From contig JAPHUD010000010.1 of NCBI GenBank assembly GCA_026196775.1, positions 1 through 33,978 on the forward strand: DNA of 33,978 bases. Direction: 5' to 3'. This document shows, in pieces, positions 1 to 8,540 of the stretch (its first letter is position 1; every line of letters begins with the position of its first letter). The notes under the pieces were generated by a model. That model searched no databases. It had not been told where the DNA came from and worked only from the letters and a program-made list of their open reading frames with translations. Both the position numbers and the translations under genes were made by a program. The stretch is from Flavobacteriales bacterium (GTDB lineage: Bacteria > Bacteroidota > Bacteroidia > Flavobacteriales_E > Vicingaceae).

Positions 1-1
1 C

Positions 2-529
2 AATGGATTAAATCGATCTGTAAGAGAACATGGATTAACAGAACCCGGAAAGATTTTAGATAAAACCAGAGAAATAGTTATTCAGGAATTTGAAAAAAGC
101 GAAGATGATGTAAAAGATGGAATGGACATAGCGTTATGCAGTTTAAAGTATAAAGATGGAACTGATAATGCAATTTTGCAATATTCAGGAGCGAATAATC
201 CATTATGGATAATTAGAGAAGGGAAAATAATTGAAATAAAAGCCAATAAACAACCCATAGGAAAATACGATAATGTAGCATCATATACTACACATACTAT
301 AGACCTTCAAGAGAACGATAGTATATATCTTTTTACAGATGGTTTTGCTGATCAATTTGGAGGATCAAAAGGCAAGAAATTCATGTACAAACCTTTTAAA
401 GAATTACTGCTTTCTATACAAGACAAAACGATGAATGAACAAAAAATAATGTTGGAACAACATTTTGAAAACTGGAAGGGCAACTTAGAACAAGTGGATG
501 ATGTCTGCATTATTGGGGTTAGAGTATGA
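2..529 (+). CDS. SpoIIE-family (PP2C-type) phosphatase, C-terminal part, cut by window start
   Basis: The reading frame is open from base 2, so the gene begins upstream of the window. Only the C-terminal two thirds of a SpoIIE phosphatase domain is present. It aligns closely with the end of the copy at 948-3206: NGLNRSVREHGL against NALNRSVREYGL, then KDGMD, CGANNPLW-like AGANNPLW, TDGFADQFGG and the final acidic pair in QVDDVC that binds metal in PP2C enzymes. In the family these enzymes dephosphorylate an anti-sigma-factor antagonist or similar phosphoprotein in the cytoplasm. No such partner is visible here. An internal ATG at 122 is not the true start, because homology continues upstream of it. 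The stop overlaps the next gene's ATG (ATGA), indicating translational coupling within a tandem family. Confidence 0.9.
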   Translation, partial: NGLNRSVREHGLTEPGKILDKTREIVIQEFEKSEDDVKDGMDIALCSLKYKDGTDNAILQYSGANNPLWIIREGKIIEIKANKQPIGKYDNVASYTTHTIDLQENDSIYLFTDGFADQFGGSKGKKFMYKPFKELLLSIQDKTMNEQKIMLEQHFENWKGNLEQVDDVCIIGVRV

Positions 530-951
530 ACTATCAATCTAAAATACTAATTATGTTATTTATTTTGCTTTTAAATATAGAAGTAAAATCACAGCAACTT
601 AATGGTGTTCAAGATATAGTGTTACTTAAACGTGCATATCAACTAAGATATACTATACCCGATTCGGCAATTCTAATTATTGATTTTATTGCTGCTAAAA
701 AAATCCAAAACCTCTCAAGAACTTGTAAAGGACACAGTAACCTTGGTTATCTTTATATGGAAATTAGCGAATATGATAAAGCAATTGAAGAGCAGAAAAA
801 AAAGGTTGAAGAAGCCCATTTTTTACTTGAAGAAAAAAACGAAGAAATTATTACCAGTATACGCTACGCTAAACGAATACAAGATTCTTTATTAACTTCA
901 CAAAAGTATATTGAACGAAATATTAACAGATTAAAATCAATGGGGAAATGA
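526..951 (+). CDS. Short internally deleted relative of the TPR/SpoIIE proteins (possible pseudogene or stand-alone helper)
   Basis: This 141-residue protein has a signal peptide (roughly residues 1-22, ending near VKSQ), one recognisable TPR helix pair (GHSNLGYLYMEISEYDKAIE) and a charged coiled coil. It ends with SIRYAKRIQDSLL, which matches SINYAKRIQSAIL at the start of the phosphatase domain in the copy at 948-3206. The remaining TPRs, the membrane segment and the whole SpoIIE domain are missing. It therefore looks like an in-frame internal deletion plus C-terminal truncation of the neighbouring gene type. Both ends overlap the neighbours by ATGA, so it is still placed for coupled translation. 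It may be a decaying remnant or a small interacting protein; the sequence alone does not decide. Confidence 0.6.
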   Translation: MNYQSKILIMLFILLLNIEVKSQQLNGVQDIVLLKRAYQLRYTIPDSAILIIDFIAAKKIQNLSRTCKGHSNLGYLYMEISEYDKAIEEQKKKVEEAHFLLEEKNEEIITSIRYAKRIQDSLLTSQKYIERNINRLKSMGK

Positions 952-3206
952 TGAGGTGGCTAGGTTACATATTTATACTTTTTAGTGTAATAAATTTAAA
1001 CGCACAAATTAACCAAGATAGTTTGTTGGCGATTTGGAACAACAAGAGCGTACAAGATACCTCTAGATTAATTGCTTTGGAAAAAATATCAAAAGATATT
1101 TTTATGTTTACTGACCCTGATAGTTCTTATTATTACTCACAAATTCAATTAAATTTTGCTAAACAAAAAGGGTTGAAAAAACACATATCAACAGCACTTT
1201 ATACAATTGGTGTTTCAAAGTACTTTGTATCTGAATATGATTCTGCTTTATTTTATTTCAACCAAAGTTTAATTATAGATCAAAAAACCAATAGTAAGCA
1301 AGGAGTAGCAAACAACTTAAACAACATAGCTTTAGTTTATAAAGAGAAAGGAGATTTTACTCTTGCTATAAAATACAACCTTCAGAGCCTAGCAATTAAG
1401 AGAGAAATAGGGGATTTAAAAGGAGAAGCAAGCTCTTTTAATAACATTGGTCAAATATATCAGGATAAGGGCGATATGGCGTTAGCTATTAAAAACTACA
1501 CCCGTAGTTTACAACTAAAAGAAGAACTAAAAGATAAGCCTGGAATGGCAAAAACACTAAACAATATAGGTTCATTATATTATCTTCAAAAAGAAGCCAA
1601 AAAGGCTCTTGAGTACTATTCTAAAAGCATACTTATATATGAAGAAGTAAATGAACAATATGGTGTTGCAGGAGTATTGCAAAACATAGGTAATTTGTAT
1701 GATGACAACTTAGACTTTGATAAGGCGTTAGAATATCATTTTAAAAGTTTAAAAATAAAAGTGAATATAGGTGACAAAAATGGAATTGCGAACTCTTACA
1801 ATAATATTGGATTTGTTTTTAAAAACAAAAAAGACTATAACAAGGCGTTGGAGTATTTTAATAAAAGTGTTGAATTAAAAAAAGAAATGGGAGATAAACA
1901 AGGCTTATCCTCTACATACAATAATATTGGAGATGTTTATCGGGAATTAACACATTACAAAAAATCATTGGAATTCAGTAGCTTGGCTTTGAATTTAGCA
2001 AAAGAAATTGAAGGTGTAGGAGAAATATTAGACGCATCGAATGTACTTTATTTAAGCTATAAGTCTTTAGGAATGAATTCACAAGCGCTAGAGATGTATG
2101 AACTATATGTTGGGATGAAAGACTCTCTCGAGAGAGAAGAAAATCAAAAGGAACTGATTAGGCAAGAATATAAATATAGTTATGAAAAAAAAGCAGCGGC
2201 TGATAGTGTGTCGTATGCGAAAGAGAAACAAATAAAAACAGCTGAAATTGAAAAACAAAAAGCACAATTAAAAGCAAAAAGAAATCAACAATATGGCTTG
2301 TATGGTGGGTTATTGTTAGTATTAGTTTTTGCTGTATTTATGTATAACCGATTTAAAGTTACACAAAAGCAGAAGTCATTAATTGAAGAACAAAAAGAGC
2401 TTGTTGAGAAAGCACATAAAGAAACTCAAAAACAAAAAGAAGCTGTTGAAGAAGTTCACCAGGAAATCAAAGACAGTATCAACTACGCTAAACGAATACA
2501 AAGTGCTATTTTACCATCACTAAAATTGGTTAAAAATTATCTTCCGCACAGTTTTGTTTTATACAAACCCAAAGACGTTGTGTCTGGAGATTTTTATTGG
2601 TTAGAACATAAAGATAATTACATACTATTTGCAGCAGCCGACTGTACCGGACATGGAGTTCCAGGAGCAATGGTAAGTGTTGTGTGTAATAACGCCTTAA
2701 ATAGAAGTGTTAGAGAATATGGGCTGACCAATCCCGCAGAAATTTTAAATAAAACCAGAGAAATAGTTGTACAAGAATTTGAGAAAAGTGATGATGATGT
2801 AAAAGATGGAATGGATATTTCGCTTTGTTCGCTAGATTTCAATAACCAATCCTTAAAATGGTGTGGAGCAAACAATCCACTTTGGGTTGTTAGAAACCAG
2901 GAACTTATGGAATTCAAGCCTAACAAACAACCTATCGGAAAGGCTGATAACCTACAACCATTTACCACACATACTATAGAACTTCAAAAAGGCGATGCTA
3001 TTTATGTTTTTACAGATGGTTTTGCCGACCAGTTTGGTGGACCAAAAGGCAAAAAATTTATGTATAAACCTTTTAAAGAATTACTACTTTCTATTCAGGA
3101 CAAAACGATGGATGAACAAAAAATAATGTTGGAAAAACACTTTGAGGATTGGAAAGGTAGTCTAGAACAAGTTGATGATGTCTGCGTAATTGGGATTCGA
3201 GTATAA
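948..3206 (+). CDS. Membrane TPR protein with C-terminal SpoIIE phosphatase domain
   Basis: The 752-residue protein has a signal peptide (about 1-19, ending NLNAQ) and about eight TPR repeats of 40 residues (about 75-390, NNIGxxY...KALEYxxKSL pattern). A single membrane segment follows (about 450-468, in YGLYGGLLLVLVFAVF), then a coiled coil and a SpoIIE/PP2C phosphatase domain (about 530-752). Phosphatase motifs are VVSGDFYW, ADCTGHGVPGA, KDGMD, TDGFADQFGG and QVDDVC. The layout implies TPRs outside the inner membrane, in the periplasm, and a cytoplasmic phosphatase that could signal to an anti-sigma antagonist, as in RsbU-type pathways; that target is inferred, not seen. It starts inside the stop of the preceding short gene (ATGA) and is the middle of a tandem family. 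Confidence 0.9.
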   Translation: MMRWLGYIFILFSVINLNAQINQDSLLAIWNNKSVQDTSRLIALEKISKDIFMFTDPDSSYYYSQIQLNFAKQKGLKKHISTALYTIGVSKYFVSEYDSALFYFNQSLIIDQKTNSKQGVANNLNNIALVYKEKGDFTLAIKYNLQSLAIKREIGDLKGEASSFNNIGQIYQDKGDMALAIKNYTRSLQLKEELKDKPGMAKTLNNIGSLYYLQKEAKKALEYYSKSILIYEEVNEQYGVAGVLQNIGNLYDDNLDFDKALEYHFKSLKIKVNIGDKNGIANSYNNIGFVFKNKKDYNKALEYFNKSVELKKEMGDKQGLSSTYNNIGDVYRELTHYKKSLEFSSLALNLAKEIEGVGEILDASNVLYLSYKSLGMNSQALEMYELYVGMKDSLEREENQKELIRQEYKYSYEKKAAADSVSYAKEKQIKTAEIEKQKAQLKAKRNQQYGLYGGLLLVLVFAVFMYNRFKVTQKQKSLIEEQKELVEKAHKETQKQKEAVEEVHQEIKDSINYAKRIQSAILPSLKLVKNYLPHSFVLYKPKDVVSGDFYWLEHKDNYILFAAADCTGHGVPGAMVSVVCNNALNRSVREYGLTNPAEILNKTREIVVQEFEKSDDDVKDGMDISLCSLDFNNQSLKWCGANNPLWVVRNQELMEFKPNKQPIGKADNLQPFTTHTIELQKGDAIYVFTDGFADQFGGPKGKKFMYKPFKELLLSIQDKTMDEQKIMLEKHFEDWKGSLEQVDDVCVIGIRV

Positions 3207-3240
3207 TTTCAAATATTTTCACGAAAAAAATTAACTAAAA

Positions 3241-5367
3241 ATGAAAAAAATATTTTTTGCAACATTATTACTATGCTCAAGTGTAAACGTCACTATTGCA
3301 CAAACTAACCTAGATTCTCTTTATATAGTTTGGAAAGACTCTACTCAAACTGATTCCGTCCGTATGAAAGCATTTTATAAATTTATAATTCATGGATCCC
3401 TTTACAACCAACCTGACAGTGCTTTTTTATTTGCAGAACAACTTTATATTTTTGCTAAAAAGAAAGAGCTTAAAAAATCAATGGCAACTGCACGTATTGT
3501 GCAAGGAGTGTCATTTGATTTAAGAAGTGATTATACCAATGCTTTAAAATATTATGCCGAAAGTTTAAAAATATATCAAAATATCAGTGATAAAGAAGGA
3601 ATAGCAAGCTCTCTTGTAAATATGGGTACTATTTTTAATTACCAAAGTGATTATACCAACGCTATAAACTATTACAGCCAAGGTTTAAAAATATATGAAG
3701 AAATAGGAGATAAAAAAGGCATAGCTACTTCTCAGCTCAATATCGGACTGATTTATTTTAGTCAAGGTGATAATACTAAAGCCCTCAATTACTTCTCTAA
3801 AAGTTTAAAAATAAAAGAAGAAATAGGAGATAAAAAAGGTGTTATTAAGCCTTTAATCAGCTTAGGAGTGATTTACAAAAATCAAGGCGATTATACTAAA
3901 GCTATGAGTTATATTACTCAAAGTTTAAAATTATCCGAAGAAATAGGAAGTAAAAATGACATTGCTACTTCTTTCGCCAACATTGGAAATATTTATTATG
4001 AGCAAGGCGATTACACTAAAGCCCTCAATTACTTCTCTAAGAGTTTAAAAATAGCTGAAGAAATAGGAAATAAGAAAGGTATTGCTCCAACACTAAATAA
4101 TATTGGTCTTATCTATGCTAATCAAGGGGATCATCAAAAAGCCATATTAATTATTCAAAAAGCACTAAATGTAGCACAAGAAATTGGTGCCCCTGTAGAA
4201 ATAAGAGAAGCTTCATTTTCACTTTTTAAATCTTATAAAGCTACTAAACAGTATTTTAACGCTTTAGAGATGTACGAGTTATACACTAACAGCAAAGATA
4301 GTATATTAAGTGAAGAAAGTCAACGTGCTGTTATTCAGCAAGAGTTTAAATATAATTATGAAAAACAAGCAGCTGTAGACAGCATAAAAGCAGCAGAAAC
4401 AAAAAAAGTAGTCGATGCACAAATTACAGCCCAACAAGCAGAAATTAAGGTTAAGAAAAATCAACAATATGGATTGTTTGGAGGTTTGTTTTTAATGGTG
4501 GTGTTTGCCGGATTTATGTATAACCGTTTTCGAATAACTAGAAACCAAAAACTAATTATCCAAGAGAAAGAAAAAGAAACCCACCACCAAAAAGAAATCA
4601 TTGAAGAAAAACATAAAGAAATAACCGACAGTATTAATTATGCCGAGCGAATACAACGCAGTTTTTTGGCAACCACCGAAATATTAGACGAACACCTGAA
4701 AGATTATTTTGTGTTTTTCAAACCAAAAGATGTGGTAAGTGGTGATTTTTATTGGGCAGGAGAATTAAATAATGGAAACTTTGCATTTTCTTGTGCCGAT
4801 AGCACCGGACACGGTGTTCCTGGAGCTATTATGAGTATCCTTAATATTTCAAGTTTAGAAAAATCAATTGAAGAGGAAACAGAACCTCATGCAATTCTTA
4901 ACGAAACACGAAGAATTATTATTGAGCGTTTGAAAAAAGATGGTAGTCCTTCAGGCGGAAAAGATGGAATGGATTGTTCTCTATTAGTACTCAACCCAGA
5001 AAAAACAAATCTCACTTTTGCTGCGGCTAACAATCCTATTTTAATTGTAAGAAATAACGAACTCATAGAATTTAAAGCAGATAAAATGCCCGTTGGCAAG
5101 CACGATAAAGACATGGAATCGTTCTCTTTACACACTGTTACCCTTCAAAAAAAAGACGTTATTTACACTCTTACTGATGGTTTTGCCGACCAATTTGGGG
5201 GACCAAAAGGCAAAAAATTCATGTATAAACCTTTTAAAGAATTACTTTTATCCATTCAAAATAAAACGATGGAGGAACAAAAAATAGTGTTGGAACAGCA
5301 CTTTGAAAACTGGAAAGGTAACCTAGAACAAGTAGATGATGTCTGCGTGATTGGAGTCCGAATATAA
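3241..5367 (+). CDS. Membrane TPR protein with C-terminal SpoIIE phosphatase domain
   Basis: This 708-residue protein has the same architecture as its upstream neighbour. It has a signal peptide (about 1-20, ending TIAQ), about seven 40-residue TPRs (about 80-365), one membrane segment (about 411-429), a coiled coil and a SpoIIE phosphatase domain (about 487-708) with VVSGDFYW, ADSTGHGVPGA, KDGMD, TDGFADQFGG and QVDDVC. Within the phosphatase domain it has diverged substantially from the upstream copy until TDGFADQFGG. After that the last 64 residues differ at only eight positions. The gene lies 34 bases after the previous stop with no TAnnTTTG promoter in between, so it is probably co-transcribed. 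It ends two bases from the convergent holB stop, with no terminator hairpin visible. Confidence 0.9.
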   Translation: MKKIFFATLLLCSSVNVTIAQTNLDSLYIVWKDSTQTDSVRMKAFYKFIIHGSLYNQPDSAFLFAEQLYIFAKKKELKKSMATARIVQGVSFDLRSDYTNALKYYAESLKIYQNISDKEGIASSLVNMGTIFNYQSDYTNAINYYSQGLKIYEEIGDKKGIATSQLNIGLIYFSQGDNTKALNYFSKSLKIKEEIGDKKGVIKPLISLGVIYKNQGDYTKAMSYITQSLKLSEEIGSKNDIATSFANIGNIYYEQGDYTKALNYFSKSLKIAEEIGNKKGIAPTLNNIGLIYANQGDHQKAILIIQKALNVAQEIGAPVEIREASFSLFKSYKATKQYFNALEMYELYTNSKDSILSEESQRAVIQQEFKYNYEKQAAVDSIKAAETKKVVDAQITAQQAEIKVKKNQQYGLFGGLFLMVVFAGFMYNRFRITRNQKLIIQEKEKETHHQKEIIEEKHKEITDSINYAERIQRSFLATTEILDEHLKDYFVFFKPKDVVSGDFYWAGELNNGNFAFSCADSTGHGVPGAIMSILNISSLEKSIEEETEPHAILNETRRIIIERLKKDGSPSGGKDGMDCSLLVLNPEKTNLTFAAANNPILIVRNNELIEFKADKMPVGKHDKDMESFSLHTVTLQKKDVIYTLTDGFADQFGGPKGKKFMYKPFKELLLSIQNKTMEEQKIVLEQHFENWKGNLEQVDDVCVIGVRI
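3781..4080 (+). repeat. Near-identical TPR-coding DNA repeats inside the SpoIIE gene
   Basis: Bases 3781-3840 and 4021-4080 match at 54 of 60 positions and sit exactly 240 bases (two TPR units) apart. The intervening unit is more diverged. The pattern indicates recent duplication or conversion of a two-TPR block inside this gene. Confidence 0.75.
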
Positions 5368-5369
5368 TC

Positions 5370-6515
5370 CTACTCCAAAACAGGCTGTTTCACCCGTAAC
5401 AATTTGGTAAGTTTTAAAGCAACATCTAAAAAAATAGGTTTTGGGTTGCCGTTTCTTTCAATGTGGTAAGCAGCTTCATCAAACAAAGCAATAATATCTA
5501 AACAATTAGCACCATGCACAAAAGGAGCAAATTTATCTAAAAACTGAGCTTCTTGAGAAGTTTTTTTGCCAACAGCATTGCTACCATAATTCATCATTAA
5601 ACTTTCTCTCACCAAGTGTAAAGCATAATTCAAAAATTGCTTTTGTTTTTCCCTGCCAATCTTTGCCATTTCATCTGTCCAATCTATTAAACCAGGAACA
5701 TTTGCCACAAAAGCAGAACGCATCATCTGAATAAACATTTCTCTAAAATAAGTAGAATTATCCATCTGATTTAACAACTGTTTTAACTCATTTACACTTC
5801 CATTTGCCATTAGAGCAATATCTTTTGCTTTTTGAGCATCTATCTGATATTTTTCCATAGCATATTGAGTTAACTCATTTTCGTCTACCGCATTAATTTT
5901 TAAGATTTGAACCCTTGAAATAATGGTTGGTAAAAGTTCTTCTACATCAGCAGCAACAAGTAAGAAAAGTGTTTTTTGCGGAGGTTCTTCCAGTATTTTA
6001 AGTAATTTATTTGCAGAAGCAGCATTCATCTTTTCAGGATACCAAATGATCATGGTTTTATAAGGTGCTTCATACGTTTTTAGACTAAGGGTTTTTAAAA
6101 TTTCAGCACTTTCTTTAGAACTTATAAGCAATTGCTTGTTGCCTGTCTCTGCTATTTCTTGCCATTCTTCCAAACTCATGTAAGGATTTTCTAAAAATGA
6201 AGCTCTCCAACTTTCAATAAAATTGTTGCTTACAGGGTCTTTTTTTACTTTCTCGTTGGTAGCTACAGGAAAAACAAAATGAATATCTGGATGAACCAGT
6301 TTACTGACCTTAACACATGATGAACAAGTGCCACAAGCATCATTTTCAGTTTTATTTAAGCAGTATAAATATTGAACGTAAGCCAATGCCATAGCTAAAT
6401 TGCCACTTCCCTCTTTTCCTAAAAAAAGTTGGGCATGACTAATTCTTTCGCTATTAATAATTGCAATTAATTTTTGCTTAATAACCTGATGTCCAACTAT
6501 ATCTTTGAATAACAT
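5370..6515 (-). CDS. holB: DNA polymerase III delta' subunit (clamp loader)
   Basis: This 381-residue AAA+ clamp-loader subunit helps load the sliding clamp during replication. It starts with the typical FKDIVGHQVIKQKL helix. The P-loop position reads GKEGSGNL (residues 33-40) without the GK[ST] ending, as expected for delta', which does not hydrolyse ATP. A zinc site follows with Cys at 52, 61, 64 and 67 (C-x8-C-x2-C-x2-C, the classic delta' spacing). Further family features are KLLKILEEPP, a degraded sensor region, and SRVQ in place of the SRC motif. The ATG at 6515 is the natural start, and the gene diverges from pgk. Its 3' end abuts the convergent SpoIIE gene with two bases between stops. 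Confidence 0.92.
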   Translation of the reverse strand: MLFKDIVGHQVIKQKLIAIINSERISHAQLFLGKEGSGNLAMALAYVQYLYCLNKTENDACGTCSSCVKVSKLVHPDIHFVFPVATNEKVKKDPVSNNFIESWRASFLENPYMSLEEWQEIAETGNKQLLISSKESAEILKTLSLKTYEAPYKTMIIWYPEKMNAASANKLLKILEEPPQKTLFLLVAADVEELLPTIISRVQILKINAVDENELTQYAMEKYQIDAQKAKDIALMANGSVNELKQLLNQMDNSTYFREMFIQMMRSAFVANVPGLIDWTDEMAKIGREKQKQFLNYALHLVRESLMMNYGSNAVGKKTSQEAQFLDKFAPFVHGANCLDIIALFDEAAYHIERNGNPKPIFLDVALKLTKLLRVKQPVLE

Positions 6516-6566
6516 GATAATGCTAATTTATACACTTTAAATATGAGCTAAATTAAGAAGAAATTT

Positions 6567-6574
6567 TACCTTTG
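6567..6574 (+). promoter_or_regulatory. Probable -7 element of the pgk promoter
   Basis: TACCTTTG matches the Bacteroidota -7 consensus TAnnTTTG exactly, about 67 bases upstream of the pgk ATG, in the divergent holB-pgk gap. No TTG is found at the usual -33 spacing, so the match rests on one element. Confidence 0.5.
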
Positions 6575-6641
6575 CCACAAATAAATTTTTCGAGTTTACA
6601 TAACTTAAAAATTAAACCTTTTTAAACATTGACCATTTTTT

Positions 6642-7832
6642 ATGAATACAATTGATCATTTTAACTTTTCAGGGAAAAAAGCATTAATAAGAGTAGATTT
6701 TAACGTACCGCTAAATGAGCGATTTGAAGTTACTGATGATACCAGAATTTCAGCTTCCATTCCTAGTATTAAAAAAATATTAAATGATGGCGGAGCTGTT
6801 ATATTAATGTCGCACTTAGGTAGACCAAAAGATGGTCCTGAAGAAAAATTCTCATTAAAACACACCATTTCTACTTTAGAGAAATTAATAGGCACAACCA
6901 TTCTTTTTGCAAACGATTGTATAGGAAAAGAAGCTACAGAAAAAGCCGCTCAACTAAAAAGTGGAGAAGTGTTATTATTAGAAAACCTTAGATTTTATAC
7001 TGAAGAAACCAAAGGAGATATCGCTTTTGCCGAAAAATTGGCTAAATTAGGAGATGTTTATGTAAACGATGCTTTTGGAACAGCACACAGAGCTCATGCT
7101 TCAACCGCCATTATTGCACAGTTTTTTCCTAATAATAAGTATTTTGGTTATTTATTAGCTAAGGAAATTGAAAGTGTTTCTAAGGTTCTAAAAAGTAATG
7201 TTAAGCCGGTAACAGCAATTGTGGGTGGAGCTAAAGTTTCGAGCAAAATAATTATTATAGAAAATTTATTAGATAGTATTGACAACTTAATTATTGGCGG
7301 AGGAATGGTCTTTACCTTCATTAAAGCGTTAGGAGGGAATATTGGCAATTCGTTAGTTGAAGATGATTTTTTAGCCACTGCCAAAGAAATTTTAGAAAAA
7401 GCTAAAGCTAAAAATGTAGCTGTTTTCTTACCGGAAGATAGTGTTGTTTCTACCGCATTTAATAATGAAAGCGAAGTGAAAATTTTTGATACCAATAACA
7501 TTCCTGATGGATGGATGGGCTTAGATATTGGCGAAAAAGCGATTGCTGCTTATAGCAATTGTATTAAAAACTCTAAGACTATTTTGTGGAACGGACCAAT
7601 GGGTGTTTTTGAAATGAGCAATTTCGAGAAAGGAACTAAAACTGTTGCTGAAGCTATTGCCGAAGCAACTTCAAATGGAGCGTTTTCTTTAGTTGGTGGT
7701 GGAGATTCTGTTGCTGCAGTAAACCAATTTAACTTAGCCGATAAAATGAGTCATGTAAGTACCGGTGGTGGTGCTATGTTAGAATATTTAGAAGGAAAAA
7801 CTTTACCGGGAATTGCTGCAATATTGGATTAA
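6642..7832 (+). CDS. pgk: Phosphoglycerate kinase
   Basis: The 396-residue glycolytic enzyme interconverts 1,3-bisphosphoglycerate plus ADP and 3-phosphoglycerate plus ATP in the cytoplasm. Family motifs are all present: VDFNVPL (18-24), SHLGRP, the ENLRF segment, [16 protein letters not shown] (with the nucleotide-contacting Glu) and the C-terminal GGGDSVAAV and [18 protein letters not shown]. Length is normal for bacterial PGK. It is read alone from its own promoter-like element. Its stop overlaps by about three bases the stop of the convergent lipoprotein gene, with no terminator visible in between. Confidence 0.97.
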   Translation: MNTIDHFNFSGKKALIRVDFNVPLNERFEVTDDTRISASIPSIKKILNDGGAVILMSHLGRPKDGPEEKFSLKHTISTLEKLIGTTILFANDCIGKEATEKAAQLKSGEVLLLENLRFYTEETKGDIAFAEKLAKLGDVYVNDAFGTAHRAHASTAIIAQFFPNNKYFGYLLAKEIESVSKVLKSNVKPVTAIVGGAKVSSKIIIIENLLDSIDNLIIGGGMVFTFIKALGGNIGNSLVEDDFLATAKEILEKAKAKNVAVFLPEDSVVSTAFNNESEVKIFDTNNIPDGWMGLDIGEKAIAAYSNCIKNSKTILWNGPMGVFEMSNFEKGTKTVAEAIAEATSNGAFSLVGGGDSVAAVNQFNLADKMSHVSTGGGAMLEYLEGKTLPGIAAILD

Positions 7833-8392
7833 AACCCCGATTTTTTTAAATATACTTTAATTTTTTCATGTTCAGGAGAATATTTTCTGTAAAACTCTAA
7901 GGAATTGTCGAACATTTTTTCTTCGGTGATATTTTCTGTGAAAAAATTGGTCAATTCTTGTTGAGTAATAGAATCTGATGTGAGTTTTTCTGTAGCTAAT
8001 TTCTCATTAACAAACTGGAGATTAAACACATTTTTACTTTCCCAACTTACTTTTCCAAACATAAAACCTATGTCTTTATTTTCAATATTATAAATAAGAG
8101 TTTCTTTAATTTCAGTTCCAAAAACCCTATAATTAGAAGCATCTTTTACTCTCCCTGTGGCATCAAATTTTTTGCTTCTTACATCCATAACTTTTGTATT
8201 TAATTTGCTAATTGTCAACTCATCTCTTTCACCATTTTCATGGAAAGCTACCCATTCGCCCAATAAGTTTTTCTCGTACTTTTCAGCATTCTCATAATCA
8301 GTAAGTGCTACTTCAGATTGATACGGACAACCAACAATAATCAAGGCAAACAATACCGCTAGCACATAAAACTTAAATCTATTAAAAATCAT
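7829..8392 (-). CDS. Small predicted lipoprotein of unknown function
   Basis: From the ATG at 8392 the protein is 187 residues with a lipoprotein signal: hydrophobic residues 8-21, then IIVGC with Cys22 as the likely lipidated residue. The mature part contains [23 protein letters not shown], reminiscent of small lipocalin-like lipoproteins, but no family is recognised with confidence. An in-frame ATG at 8440 would add 16 residues. A promoter-like TAATTTTG (minus strand, 8433 to 8426) lies between the two ATGs, so a transcript from it would not carry the earlier one; 8392 is preferred. The gene converges on pgk with overlapping stops. Confidence 0.7.
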   Translation of the reverse strand: MIFNRFKFYVLAVLFALIIVGCPYQSEVALTDYENAEKYEKNLLGEWVAFHENGERDELTISKLNTKVMDVRSKKFDATGRVKDASNYRVFGTEIKETLIYNIENKDIGFMFGKVSWESKNVFNLQFVNEKLATEKLTSDSITQQELTNFFTENITEEKMFDNSLEFYRKYSPEHEKIKVYLKKSGF

Positions 8393-8425
8393 AATTAACA
8401 TTTTGATAAGTAATTTGTTAGCAAG

Positions 8426-8433
8426 CAAAATTA
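8426..8433 (-). promoter_or_regulatory. Probable -7 element of the lipoprotein gene
   Basis: On the minus strand this reads TAATTTTG, an exact TAnnTTTG match, 33 bases before the ATG at 8392. It lies inside the longer open frame that starts at 8440 and so argues against that start. No clear -33 TTG is seen. Confidence 0.45.
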
Positions 8434-8503
8434 ACACCATAAATGTAAATAATATAATCTAAACTAAAAAATTGTATTTTCACGACAAAGCAATAGTATT
8501 TAT

Positions 8504-8511
8504 TATCTTTG
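8504..8511 (+). promoter_or_regulatory. Probable -7 element of the acyltransferase gene
   Basis: TATCTTTG matches TAnnTTTG exactly and lies 29 bases upstream of the in-frame TTG at 8541. It falls inside the longest open frame (ATG 8472), so translation probably begins downstream of it. A TTG at 8472-8474 is too far away to be a standard -33 box. Confidence 0.5.
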
Positions 8512-8540
8512 TCATCCTTACAAAGAAAAATATATTTATT

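Noticed and set aside
680-895. Second plus-strand frame inside the short SpoIIE relative, possibly a frameshifted continuation
   Set aside because: Its Lys/Leu-rich product has no similarity to the paralogues, while the 526-951 frame matches them at both ends.
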